This document shows positions 47,419 through 55,815 of a DNA stretch of 64,000 bases, piece by piece. This DNA comes from Streptomyces griseoluteus (GTDB taxonomy: Bacteria; Actinomycetota; Actinomycetes; Streptomycetales; Streptomycetaceae), in the NCBI GenBank assembly GCA_000717735.1, contig JOBE01000038.1, forward strand, positions 62,001 to 126,000, in the 5' to 3' direction. Below the pieces are notes generated by a model. It was given only the letters and a program-made list of their open reading frames with translations, was not told the DNA's origin and made no database searches. The position numbers and the translations under genes were made by a program. Positions within the stretch are counted from its first letter, which is position 1. Each line of letters starts with the position of its first letter.

Positions 47419-47580
47419 TCAGCGGTCGCGGTTGAAGCGGGTCGTGATCCACAGCAGCAGCATCAAGACACCGAAGGCGCCGAAGCCGGTGAGGTAGGGG
47501 CTGAGGCTTTCGTGGTTGCCGCCGTGCTCGGCGCCCTCGGCGAGGGAGACCAGGTTGGCGGCGGTGCTGTGGAGGCTCAT
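47419..47580 (-). CDS. 53-aa membrane microprotein
   Basis: A clean short ORF encodes MSLHSTAANLVSLAEGAEHG... with one hydrophobic helix (GAFGVLMLLLWITTRF) and a basic end RFNRDR. It begins with ATG and ends 51 bases upstream of nadD. It appears to be a single-pass membrane protein, conserved in position beside nadD in streptomycetes to my recollection. Function unknown. The alternative frame on this strand lacks coding character. Confidence 0.7.
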   Translation of the reverse strand: MSLHSTAANLVSLAEGAEHGGNHESLSPYLTGFGAFGVLMLLLWITTRFNRDR

Positions 47581-47828
47581 CTTCGACAGACCTATCGATC
47601 GGGGATGGGAGCGGAGACTTCGCGCACATCGTATGCGGGCCGTCCTGACACACTCACGCCGACTCAGGCGTTGGCGTCCCGCCGCGTGCCGCCGTCCGCG
47701 CCGCCGCCGACGCTGTCGTCGTCCGCGCCGCCCGGGTTATCCACAGGCCCCGGCACGCGAAAGCGCCAACGCCTAGGCTGGGGTGCGTCAGGGGGACGAG
47801 CACCGACTCGTACGAACAGGGGGCATCC

Positions 47829-48965
47829 ATGACCGAGAACGACCAGGGGAACGTGCCGAGCAGGCAGCGGAAGCGGTTCCCCGGCATCTCCTCGCGGGCC
47901 TACGAGCATCCGGCCGACCGCTCGGCGCTGGTGGCGCTGCGCAAGCTCAGCGGCTTCGACACGGTCTTCAAGGCGCTCAGCGGGCTGCTGCCCGAGCGCA
48001 GCCTGCGACTTCTCTTCCTCTCGGACTCCGTCCGGGTGAGCGACGCGCAGTTCAGCCATCTCAACGACATGCTGCGGGACGCCTGTTACATCCTGGACCT
48101 GGAGAAGGTCCCGCCGATGTACGTGACGCAGGACCCGAAGCCCAACGCCATGTGCATCGGTCTGGACGAGCCGATCATCGTCGTCACCACCGGCCTGGTG
48201 GAGCTCCTCGACGAGGAGGAGATGCGGGCGGTCGTCGGCCACGAGGTAGGGCACGCCCTCTCCGGGCACTCCGTGTACCGCACGGTGCTGCTCTTCCTCA
48301 CCGGCCTGGCACTCAAGATCGCCTGGATCCCGCTGGGGAACGTGGCCATCATGGCCATCGTCACGGCACTGCGCGAGTGGTTCCGGAAGTCGGAGCTCTC
48401 CGCCGACCGGGCCGGGCTCCTCGTCGGGCAGGACCCGCAGGCCTCGATGCGCGGTCTGATGAAGATCGCCGGTGGCAACCACCTCCACGAGATGAACGTG
48501 GACGCGTTCCTCGCGCAGGCCGACGAGTACGAGAAGGCCGGGGACCTGCGGGACTCGGTCCTGAAGATCCTCAACGTGCTGCCGCGCACGCACCCCTTCA
48601 CCACCGTCCGGGCCGCGGAGCTGCGGAAGTGGTCGGAGAGCCGCGACTTCCAGCGGATCATGGACGGTCACTACCCGAAGCGCTCGGAGGACAAGGACAC
48701 CTCGGTCACGGACTCCTTCCGCGAGTCGGCGGGGCATTACGCCGACACGGTGCGGACCAGCAAGGATCCGCTGATGAAGCTCGTCGGGGACATAGCCGGG
48801 GGTGCCGGTGACCTGGCGGGCGACCTGGGCGGTCGGCTGCGCAGCCGGTTCGGCGGCGGCCAGGGCCCGACGAAGCCGGCCGACGGCGGAGCGGCGGCCG
48901 CGGACGACAAGGGCGGCGAAGGCGGTCCGCGGAGCGCCTCGGGGGACGGTCAGAGCGAGGGCTGA
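47829..48965 (+). CDS. M48-family zinc metalloprotease
   Basis: This 378-aa HtpX/Ste24-type membrane protease has the catalytic HEVGH motif at 138-142, a downstream SELSADRAG segment that would supply the third zinc ligand, and hydrophobic helices after the motif. The C-terminal 100 residues are a charged disordered tail. GGGGG lies a few bases before the ATG. It is divergent from the 53-aa membrane protein. The last 16 bases overlap the convergent gene. Likely membrane protein quality control. Confidence 0.9.
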   Translation: MTENDQGNVPSRQRKRFPGISSRAYEHPADRSALVALRKLSGFDTVFKALSGLLPERSLRLLFLSDSVRVSDAQFSHLNDMLRDACYILDLEKVPPMYVTQDPKPNAMCIGLDEPIIVVTTGLVELLDEEEMRAVVGHEVGHALSGHSVYRTVLLFLTGLALKIAWIPLGNVAIMAIVTALREWFRKSELSADRAGLLVGQDPQASMRGLMKIAGGNHLHEMNVDAFLAQADEYEKAGDLRDSVLKILNVLPRTHPFTTVRAAELRKWSESRDFQRIMDGHYPKRSEDKDTSVTDSFRESAGHYADTVRTSKDPLMKLVGDIAGGAGDLAGDLGGRLRSRFGGGQGPTKPADGGAAAADDKGGEGGPRSASGDGQSEG

Positions 48966-50041
48966 GCGCTCGGGGCCAGCGCCCCGCACAGCGAGGGCGC
49001 GGCGGGGCGGCTAGTGGCGTACGGATCGGTTACCGCCGGGCCGCCGTCCGTCTCGGGGACCCGTGCTCCGGCGAGGAGCGGCTTCAGGGAGCCGGTGGTG
49101 TCCGCGCCGCACGCCTGTGGGCCCGCCTCGACGGTGCTGGTCACCAGCTCGGCCCGGTGCATGCGCAGGTCCTCCCGGTCGAAGCGGAAGTGCACCTCAC
49201 GGTGGACGGTGAAGAGGGACGCCTCGGCGACCGGTCCCGCGCCCTGGACAGCCGGGCGTACGGCATAGGTGTACGTGTGGTCGGCGGTGACGTCCAGCGT
49301 GTCCGGGCTGGTCTCCTCGAAGCGGAGGGTGCCCTGCACGCGGGTGGCGGGGTCCGCGAGGGCCACCTGCCGCGGGTCGAAGCGGACGAGCCAGCCGGCG
49401 AGGGCGTGGCGGCCGTCGTCGGCCGGTGCCTCGACGCTCCGGTCGAACTGCTGCAGCTGGTCCGGGTCGATCAGCAGGCGCGCGGGCCGCACGGTCGCCC
49501 CGGACAGCACGTCGGGTTCGAGGGACGAGGCCACCAGATAGTCCTTGGCGATGCTGAGGGCGGTGACGACCTGGCTCTCCGCGAAGTGGGTGGTGCGTCC
49601 GACGACGGGCAGGTTGATGCCGGCGGCCCCGGTGCGGTACTCGGCGGCGGGGCTGCGGTCGAAGAGCCGGGCGGGCACACCGCCCACGACGGGGCCCTGG
49701 GGGGCGAGCGGGACCACGGTGGTCCTGAGCGGCTCGGCCCGCTGGTCGACGGGGGGCTGGTACGGGTTGCGGACGCCCAGATAGATGGCGGTGCCGAAGG
49801 CCAGGAGGATCAGCAGGACGAGCAGGACGGCCTGGCGCGAGCCGCTGCGGCTCTCCCCGACGCCGGAGTACGCGCGGCTGCGGACGGCCTGGGAGTGCTC
49901 ACCCAGCCGTTCCTGGGCCGAGAACTCCTGGAGGCGGGCAGCACGGATGAACGCCTCGTCGAAGACGACGGATCGGTATTCGTCCTCACCGCCGGGGAAC
50001 CCCTCGGGCGTCCCCTCAGGCGGGTCGCCACGCCCTGCCAT
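48950..50041 (-). CDS. single-pass membrane protein, SCO2582-like
   Basis: This 363-aa protein has a cytoplasmic N-terminus with SVVFDEAFIRAARLQEFSAQ, one transmembrane helix (AVLLVLLILLAFGTAIYLGV, near 71-90) and a large extracytoplasmic domain to the end. No enzyme family is recognised. Its N-terminal VVFDE-x-F-x-RAA motif recurs in the next gene, suggesting a related pair. It overlaps the convergent protease gene by 16 bases. Confidence 0.8.
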   Translation of the reverse strand: MAGRGDPPEGTPEGFPGGEDEYRSVVFDEAFIRAARLQEFSAQERLGEHSQAVRSRAYSGVGESRSGSRQAVLLVLLILLAFGTAIYLGVRNPYQPPVDQRAEPLRTTVVPLAPQGPVVGGVPARLFDRSPAAEYRTGAAGINLPVVGRTTHFAESQVVTALSIAKDYLVASSLEPDVLSGATVRPARLLIDPDQLQQFDRSVEAPADDGRHALAGWLVRFDPRQVALADPATRVQGTLRFEETSPDTLDVTADHTYTYAVRPAVQGAGPVAEASLFTVHREVHFRFDREDLRMHRAELVTSTVEAGPQACGADTTGSLKPLLAGARVPETDGGPAVTDPYATSRPAAPSLCGALAPSAQPSL

Positions 50042-50118
50042 ACCTTCAGGGTAGGTCCGCGGGGGCTTCGGTAAACGCCGAGGTACACGCCAAGTTCGGA
50101 AGAGTTCCGCCGTCAGGG

Positions 50119-50688
50119 CTACTCGGCGGACGCCGACCGGGCCACAGGTGCGCGGGCGGCCGGTGGGACCGGTGGGGCCGGGTTGGGACTCGGGGTGTCG
50201 ACGCCGGTCGTGGCCGGCGGCGGGACCTGGTCCTGGCGGTTGGCGGCGGCTCCCCGGTAGACGGCGCTGAAGGCCAGGGCGACCATGCCGATCCCCATGA
50301 GGAGCGCGAGCAGCCAGGCGACGGGCCGGTGCCAGCGCGGGCTGCCCCGGTAGGGCCGCAGCGCGCCGCCGTGGCGTCCGTAGGGGCTGGCGTCGTCGCC
50401 GACGTCGTCAGGCTCGTAGGTGAGGCCGGTGTGGTCGTGGGGGCCCTCGTAGGGGTCGTCCTCGGCCGGTCCGCCGCCGGCGCGGGCCCGGGCGGCCTCC
50501 GCCTCGGCGCGTGCCTGGGCGGCGGCGAGGAGGCGCTCCACGGCGGTCGGCTCGTGAACGGCCGCTGCCCGTACGAAGTCCTCGTCGAACACCACGTCGG
50601 CGCAGACCTCGTCGGCGCCTCCGCGGTCGACAGAGTCCTCGGGGTCCCCGCCGTCCTGGAACGGCCTGTCCCCCACGTCGTCCGGCAC
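50119..50688 (-). CDS. single-pass membrane protein, paralogue of upstream neighbour
   Basis: This 189-aa protein has an acidic N-terminal part containing ADVVFDEDFVRAAAVHEPTA, then a charged region, one transmembrane helix (PVAWLLALLMGIGMVALAFS, near 123-142) and a proline-rich tail outside. The N-terminal motif matches that of the 363-aa neighbour, but the outer domain is missing. The GTG at 50688 is chosen by composition and position; longer starts cross promoter-like sequence. Function unknown. Confidence 0.75.
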   Translation of the reverse strand: MPDDVGDRPFQDGGDPEDSVDRGGADEVCADVVFDEDFVRAAAVHEPTAVERLLAAAQARAEAEAARARAGGGPAEDDPYEGPHDHTGLTYEPDDVGDDASPYGRHGGALRPYRGSPRWHRPVAWLLALLMGIGMVALAFSAVYRGAAANRQDQVPPPATTGVDTPSPNPAPPVPPAARAPVARSASAE

Positions 50689-50764
50689 GGATTCAGAGTA
50701 GACCCGCGCGGTGGATTTGGGCAGGGAGAGTGCGAGACCTCCCCGCCCGTACCGAAAGGAGTGT

Positions 50765-52048
50765 TTACCGCACGTGACCGTCACCGGTGACGATGTACTT
50801 GGTCGAGGTCAGCTCCGGAAGGCCCATGGGGCCACGGGCGTGCAGCTTCTGGGTGGAGATGCCGATCTCCGCGCCGAAGCCGAACTGTCCGCCGTCCGTG
50901 AACCGGGTGGAGGCGTTCACGGTCACCGTGGTGGAGTCGACCAGCTGGGTGAAGCGGCGGGCCGCGGCCTGCGAGGTGGTGACGATCGCCTCGGTGTGGC
51001 CGGAGGACCACGTCCGGATGTGCTCGACGGCCTTGTCGAGGGAGTCGACGACGGCGGCGGCGATGTCGTACGACAGGTACTCGGTCTCCCAGTCCTCGGG
51101 CGTGGCCGGTACGACGGTGGCCTTGGAGCCCTCGGCGAGGGCGAGGACCCGCTCGTCGGCGTGGACGGTGACGCCGGCCTCCGCGAGGGCGTCGAGGGCC
51201 CTCGGCAGGAAGGCCGCGGCGACGTCCTGGTGGACGAGGAGGGTCTCGGCCGCGTTGCAGACGCTGACCCGGTGGGCCTTGGAGTTGATCAGGATGTCGA
51301 CGGCCATGTCGAGGTCGGTCTGCGCGTCGACGTAGACGTGGCAGTTGCCGGTGCCGGTCTCGATGACGGGGACGGTGGACTCCTCGACGACCGTCTTGAT
51401 CAGGGAGGCGCCGCCGCGCGGGATGAGGACGTCGACGAGGCCGCGGGCGCGCATCAGCTCGCGGACCGACTCGCGGGACTCGCCGGGGACGAGCTGGATG
51501 GCGTCGGCGGGCAGGCCGGCGCCGCCGACGGCGTCGCGCAGGACCGTCACCAGGGCGGTGTTGGAGGCGTAGGCGGAGGACGAGCCGCGGAGCAGGACGG
51601 CGTTGCCGGACTTGAGGCAGAGGGCCGCGGCGTCGACGGTGACGTTGGGGCGGGCCTCGTAGATGATGCCGACGACGCCGAGCGGCACGCGGACCTGGCG
51701 CAGGTCGATGCCGTTGGGGAGGGTCGAGCCTCGGACGACCTCGCCGACGGGATCGGGCAGCGCGGCGACGTCACGGACGTCGGCGGCGATGGCGCGGACG
51801 CGCTCGGGGGTGAGGGTGAGCCGGTCGATGATCGCCTCACTGGTCCCGGCTTCGCGGGCCTTGGCGATGTCCTCGGCGTTGGCCTCGACGATCTCGGCGG
51901 TGCGGACTTCGAGGGCGTCCGCGATCGCCAGCAGGGCGTCGTCCTTGGCCGCGCGCGGGAGTGGCGCGATTTCGGCGGCGGCGCCACGGGCCCGGTAGGC
52001 GGCCCGGGTGACCGGGGAGAGGTTGTCGAGGGGCGTGAGCGAGGTCAT
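50765..52048 (-). CDS. proA: gamma-glutamyl phosphate reductase
   Basis: ProA converts glutamyl-5-phosphate to glutamate semialdehyde in proline synthesis. The 427-aa protein shows the cofactor region ([10 protein letters not shown]), the catalytic cysteine in [12 protein letters not shown] and the C-terminal [19 protein letters not shown]. Length and start ([10 protein letters not shown]) are normal. proB lies on the same strand, separated by one small gene. The stop is TAA. Confidence 0.97.
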   Translation of the reverse strand: MTSLTPLDNLSPVTRAAYRARGAAAEIAPLPRAAKDDALLAIADALEVRTAEIVEANAEDIAKAREAGTSEAIIDRLTLTPERVRAIAADVRDVAALPDPVGEVVRGSTLPNGIDLRQVRVPLGVVGIIYEARPNVTVDAAALCLKSGNAVLLRGSSSAYASNTALVTVLRDAVGGAGLPADAIQLVPGESRESVRELMRARGLVDVLIPRGGASLIKTVVEESTVPVIETGTGNCHVYVDAQTDLDMAVDILINSKAHRVSVCNAAETLLVHQDVAAAFLPRALDALAEAGVTVHADERVLALAEGSKATVVPATPEDWETEYLSYDIAAAVVDSLDKAVEHIRTWSSGHTEAIVTTSQAAARRFTQLVDSTTVTVNASTRFTDGGQFGFGAEIGISTQKLHARGPMGLPELTSTKYIVTGDGHVR

Positions 52049-52159
52049 GCCCGCAGGGTACTGGCAGCCCTGCGGACATCCCTCACGTATCCCGCACTCC
52101 GAGACGTACGTCCCCGACCGCGAGACGCCTGTCCCGGGGAAACGCCTTCGCCGGTCAGC

Positions 52160-52210
52160 CGGTCGGCCGGTCAGCACGGTCGGCCGGTCAGCACGGTCGG
52201 CCGGTCAGTA
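52160..52210. repeat. three tandem 17-bp repeats
   Basis: Three consecutive copies of CGGTCGGCCGGTCAGCA occur, the last with one change. They lie between proA and the 173-aa gene. The third copy contains the latter gene's TGA stop, so expansion happens at the edge of coding sequence. Confidence 0.85.
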
Positions 52211-52726
52211 CGGGTGGACGCCGACCGGAGCGGCGGGTGGCGGGCCGTAGCCCTCCGCGATCCGCTGGTGGTAGGTCTCGCGGTCGATGACCTCGAGGCC
52301 GACGATCTCCCATGGCGGCAGCTTGGCGGTCTGCCGGTGCTCGCCCCAGAGGCGCAGGGCGACGGCCGCGGCGTCGTGCAGGTCGCGGGCCTCCTCCCAG
52401 TACCTGATCTCGGCGTGGTCGTTGGCGTACCGGCTGGTCAGCAGGAAGGGGTGGTCGTGGGCCAGCTGTTCGAGCCCGCGACGCACCTCCTTCAGCGGCG
52501 ACTCCACACCCGACACGCTGAGGGTGATGTGCCAGAGTTTGGACACGGGCTGTTCCCTGACGCGTGCCTCACGCGTCTCGCGAACCTCTCGTGTCTCGGT
52601 GGTGGTCTCGGTCTTTCTGTCCGTGGACCTGTCCCGTGCCTCGTCGAAGTCGGCTCCGGCCTCGACACTGGTCAGGGCGCGTTCGGCAGTCCCTCGGGGC
52701 GGTGCCCCTGGGCGCGCTCGTCTCAC
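52205..52726 (-). CDS. conserved 173-aa protein between proB and proA
   Basis: An N-terminal Thr/Glu/Arg-rich stretch (about 1-50) precedes a compact domain (SKLWHITLSVSGVESPLKEV to VIDRETYHQRI) that looks like a small alpha/beta fold. I know no function. The GTG at 52726 has an excellent AGGAGG ribosome site six bases upstream, which fixes the start. The position beside proA and proB may be incidental. Confidence 0.75.
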   Translation of the reverse strand: MRRARPGAPPRGTAERALTSVEAGADFDEARDRSTDRKTETTTETREVRETREARVREQPVSKLWHITLSVSGVESPLKEVRRGLEQLAHDHPFLLTSRYANDHAEIRYWEEARDLHDAAAVALRLWGEHRQTAKLPPWEIVGLEVIDRETYHQRIAEGYGPPPAAPVGVHPY

Positions 52727-52883
52727 CGGCGGCCTCCTGTGTGATGCGTGTGGTGCTGTACCCCGCCCTGCTCTCTTACCCCCGAGACAAAGTTGACCAG
52801 TCCGAGGCGGCACTTGGGGCGGTTTTGGTAAACGTCCCTTCCGGATGGCCGCACTTTCAGCCGTTTCGGGAGGGGAGCGAGGG

Positions 52884-53987
52884 TCAGCGGATGACGACCA
52901 GGTCGTCGCGGTGGACGACCTCGCGGTCGTACTCGGGCCCGAGCGCCTTGGCGAGCTCGTGGGTGGAGCGCCCGAGCATCCGGGGCATCTCCTTGGCGTC
53001 GAAGTTGACGAGGCCGCGGGCGACGGCCCGGCCCGCGGTGTCGCGGAGTTCGACGGGGTCGCCGGCCACGAAGTCGCCCTCGACGCCGGCGACACCGGCC
53101 GCGAGCAGGGACTTCTTGCCCTCGACGACCGCTCGCACGGCTCCGTCGTCCAGGGTGAGGGAGCCCTGCGGGGTGGAGGCGTGGGCGAGCCAGAGGAGCC
53201 GGTCGGCGGAGCGGCGGCCGGTGCGGTGGAAGTACGTGCCGGTGTCACGGCCGGCGAGGGCGTCGGCGGCGCGGCTCGCGGAGGTGAGGACCACGGGGAT
53301 GCCGGCGGCCGCGGCGATCCGGGCGGCCTCGACCTTGGTGACCATGCCGCCGGTGCCGACGCCCGCCTTGCCGGCCGAGCCGATCTCCACGTGGGCGATG
53401 GACTCGGGACCGGTGACCTCCGTGATCCTCGACGTACCGGGCTTGGACGGGTCCCCGTCGTAGAGACCGTCGACGTCGGAGAGCAGGACGAGCAGGTCGG
53501 CGCGGACCAGATGCGCGACGAGGGCGGCGAGCCGGTCGTTGTCGCCGAAGCGGATCTCGTCCGTGGCGACGGTGTCGTTCTCGTTGACGACGGGCAGCGC
53601 GCCCATCGCCAGGAGCTGGTCGAGGGTCCGGTACGCGTTGCGGTAGTGGGCGCGCCGGCTGGTGTCGTCGGTGGTGAGGAGGACCTGTCCGACGCGGACG
53701 CCGTAGCGGGCGAAGGAGGCGGTGTAGCGGGCGACGAGGAGGCCCTGGCCGACGCTGGCGGCGGCCTGCTGACGGGCCAGGCCCTTGGGGCGGCGGGTGA
53801 GGCCGAGCGGGGCGAGACCCGCGGCGATGGCGCCGGAGGAGACGAGGACGATCTCCTTCTCGCCACCGCTGCGCACCTTGGCGAGCACGTCGACGAGGGC
53901 GTCGACGCGGTCGGCGTCGAGTCCCCCGGAGGCCGTGGTGAGCGAGGAGGAGCCGACCTTGACGACGATCCTGCGGGCCTCCGTCAC
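52884..53987 (-). CDS. proB: glutamate 5-kinase
   Basis: ProB phosphorylates glutamate, the first step of proline synthesis. The 367-aa protein has the amino-acid-kinase core (RIVVKVGSSSLTT, VLVSSGAIAAG, NENDTVATDEIRFGDND) and a C-terminal PUA domain (about 275-355). The GTG at 53987 (VTEARRIVVKVG) with AAGG six bases upstream is preferred; a GTG five codons earlier is possible. Same strand as proA but not adjacent. Confidence 0.95.
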   Translation of the reverse strand: MTEARRIVVKVGSSSLTTASGGLDADRVDALVDVLAKVRSGGEKEIVLVSSGAIAAGLAPLGLTRRPKGLARQQAAASVGQGLLVARYTASFARYGVRVGQVLLTTDDTSRRAHYRNAYRTLDQLLAMGALPVVNENDTVATDEIRFGDNDRLAALVAHLVRADLLVLLSDVDGLYDGDPSKPGTSRITEVTGPESIAHVEIGSAGKAGVGTGGMVTKVEAARIAAAAGIPVVLTSASRAADALAGRDTGTYFHRTGRRSADRLLWLAHASTPQGSLTLDDGAVRAVVEGKKSLLAAGVAGVEGDFVAGDPVELRDTAGRAVARGLVNFDAKEMPRMLGRSTHELAKALGPEYDREVVHRDDLVVIR

Positions 53988-54110
53988 GTACTGCCTTGCC
54001 ACGTCCGTCTGTCCCGTCACCCGCGTCGTCACCTGTGCCGCCACCTGCGTCGTCCTCACTCGGCTTCCCGCGCGCCGCATGCTTCTCGCCGGCCGCGGCT
54101 GCCAGGCAAT

Positions 54111-54578
54111 CTACGCGAGCCGGGAGGGCTGCCGCTCGTCCGTTTCGGTCCCTGGACCGGGGGCGCCGGGATCCGTCCCGGTGTTCCGGGGGACCAGGAT
54201 CCGCTGGGAGATGAGGTAGGTGAACGGGATGGCGACGACCGCCGCGACGAGTGGCGCGATCCTGTCGTCCATTCCGGCCCAGGTGACGAGCGCGTACAGA
54301 CCGACGCTCTGCACCAGGTAGTTGGTGACGTTGGTGAGGGGGAAGAGGGCGAACTTCTTCCAGGTCGGGCGGGTGCGGTAGGTGAAGTAGGTGTTGAGGA
54401 AGAAGGAGCCGATCATGCTGAGGAGGAAGGCGAGGGAGTACGCGGCGAAGTACGGCATCCAGGGGTGGAGCAGCAGGTAACACCCGAAGAAGGTGCCGGT
54501 GTTGACGCCGCCGACCAGGGCGAAGCGGAGGATCTCGGCGAACCGTGCGCGCCTCGGCGTGCGAGGGCCGTCTCCCAT
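54111..54578 (-). CDS. GtrA-family membrane protein
   Basis: GtrA-like proteins have four helices and are thought to flip polyprenyl-phosphate-linked sugars. The 155-aa protein has FALVGGVNTGTFFGCYLLL, then LSMIGSFFLNTYFTYR, TNVTNYLVQSVGLYALVTW and VAIPFTYLISQRILV, all family features. Its ATG overlaps the stop of the adjacent glycosyltransferase gene (ATGA). The pair probably decorates a wall polymer or lipoglycan. Confidence 0.9.
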   Translation of the reverse strand: MGDGPRTPRRARFAEILRFALVGGVNTGTFFGCYLLLHPWMPYFAAYSLAFLLSMIGSFFLNTYFTYRTRPTWKKFALFPLTNVTNYLVQSVGLYALVTWAGMDDRIAPLVAAVVAIPFTYLISQRILVPRNTGTDPGAPGPGTETDERQPSRLA

Positions 54579-55573
54579 CAGTGCTCCCGCTCGGTGGCCG
54601 GGACGCGGATCCGCTCGGCGGCGGCGCGTTCGGCGGCCCCGCGTCCGAAGGAGCGGTGGGTCTCCTTCACCAGGAAGTGCGGCCGGCGTTTGGTCTCGTA
54701 GTAGATGCGGCCGATGTACTCCCCGATCAGGCCCAGCATCACCATCTGCACGCCCCCGAGACCCACGATGATCGCGACCAGGGTGACGTATCCGGGGGCG
54801 GTGACGCCCTGGCTGAGGGCGGCGGCGGCCACCCAGACGGCGTAGACGGCGGCGAGGCCGGTGAGCATCATCCCGAGCCAGAGGGCGATGCGCAGCGGAC
54901 GGTTGTTGAAGGAGATCAGCCCGTCCATGCCGTAGTTGACCAGCGAGCTGAACTTCCACTTCGTCTCACCGCCTTCGCGTGCGGCGTTCTGGTAGTCGAA
55001 GGTGACGGTGTCGAAGCCGATCCAGGAGAAGAGCCCCTTGGAGAAGCGGTTGTACTCCGGCAGCGAGAGCAGGGCGTCGACGGCGGGGCGGGACAGGAGC
55101 CGGAAGTCGCCGACGCCGTCGGTGAGTTCCACGTCGACCCAGCGGTTGACGGCCCGGTAGTACACGCGGCTGAGCGCGGAGCGGAGCTTCTTGTCCCCTT
55201 CGCGGGTCCGGCGCGCCATGACCTGGTCGTGGCCCTGGTGGTGCAGGTCGAGCATGCGCGCGAGGAGCTCGGGCGGGTGCTGGAGGTCTGCGTCCATGAT
55301 GACGACGGCGTCACCGGTGGACTTGCGGAGGCCGGCGAGCATGGCGGCCTCCTTGCCGAAGTTGCGGCTGAAGGAGGCGTACTGGGTCCGGTGCGGGTGC
55401 CGGGCGGCGATGGCGCGGAGCTTGTCAAGCGTTCCGTCGGAGCTGCCGTCGTCGACGTAGCAGATCTCGTAGCCGACCGGCAGGGAGTCGAGCACCTGAC
55501 GCATCCGGGCGTCGAAGCGCTCGACGACGTCCTCCTCGTTGAAGCAGGGGACGACGACGGAAAGCCTGGTCAT
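54578..55573 (-). CDS. polyprenyl-phosphate glycosyltransferase (GtrB/ArnC-like)
   Basis: This 331-aa GT2 enzyme transfers a sugar from a nucleotide donor to polyprenyl phosphate. It starts LSVVVPCFNEEDVV, carries DADLQHPPE as the metal-binding DxD-type motif, and ends with two membrane helices (LRIALWLGMMLTGLAAVYAV and VTLVAIIVGLGGVQMVMLGL). It is coupled to GtrA downstream. The donor sugar cannot be told. Confidence 0.92.
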   Translation of the reverse strand: MTRLSVVVPCFNEEDVVERFDARMRQVLDSLPVGYEICYVDDGSSDGTLDKLRAIAARHPHRTQYASFSRNFGKEAAMLAGLRKSTGDAVVIMDADLQHPPELLARMLDLHHQGHDQVMARRTREGDKKLRSALSRVYYRAVNRWVDVELTDGVGDFRLLSRPAVDALLSLPEYNRFSKGLFSWIGFDTVTFDYQNAAREGGETKWKFSSLVNYGMDGLISFNNRPLRIALWLGMMLTGLAAVYAVWVAAAALSQGVTAPGYVTLVAIIVGLGGVQMVMLGLIGEYIGRIYYETKRRPHFLVKETHRSFGRGAAERAAAERIRVPATEREH

Positions 55574-55733
55574 GAACGGTCACTCCAGAGGGATGGGCGA
55601 GAGTACGTCCTGAGGGACCGCCACCGAACTCTCCTTCGAGCAGCGCGGCCAGGGTACGGAGCGGCGGTGACCGCCCGGCGTCTCCCGAGTGACCACCCCC
55701 GGTCGGCATGTCGTCCATGCAGCAAAGCATGCG

Positions 55734-55757
55734 TGCCAGATATTGATATACCTGGCA
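55734..55757. promoter_or_regulatory. AT-rich inverted repeat upstream of DUF6056 gene
   Basis: TGCCAG, twelve AT-rich bases, then CTGGCA is followed by TTTTT. It lies 58-82 bases upstream of the DUF6056 start in one of the few AT-rich patches of the window. It may be an operator or a terminator-like hairpin on the plus strand. Confidence 0.45.
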
Positions 55758-55815
55758 TTTTTACACCATTTGTCACCCATAGGGACGACACCTCGGGCCG
55801 GCGGGAGCGATCACG

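Noticed and set aside
47405..47653. 82-aa minus-strand ORF next to nadD
   Set aside because: Arg/Pro-rich composition and no conserved features; a better 53-aa membrane ORF occupies the same DNA in another frame.
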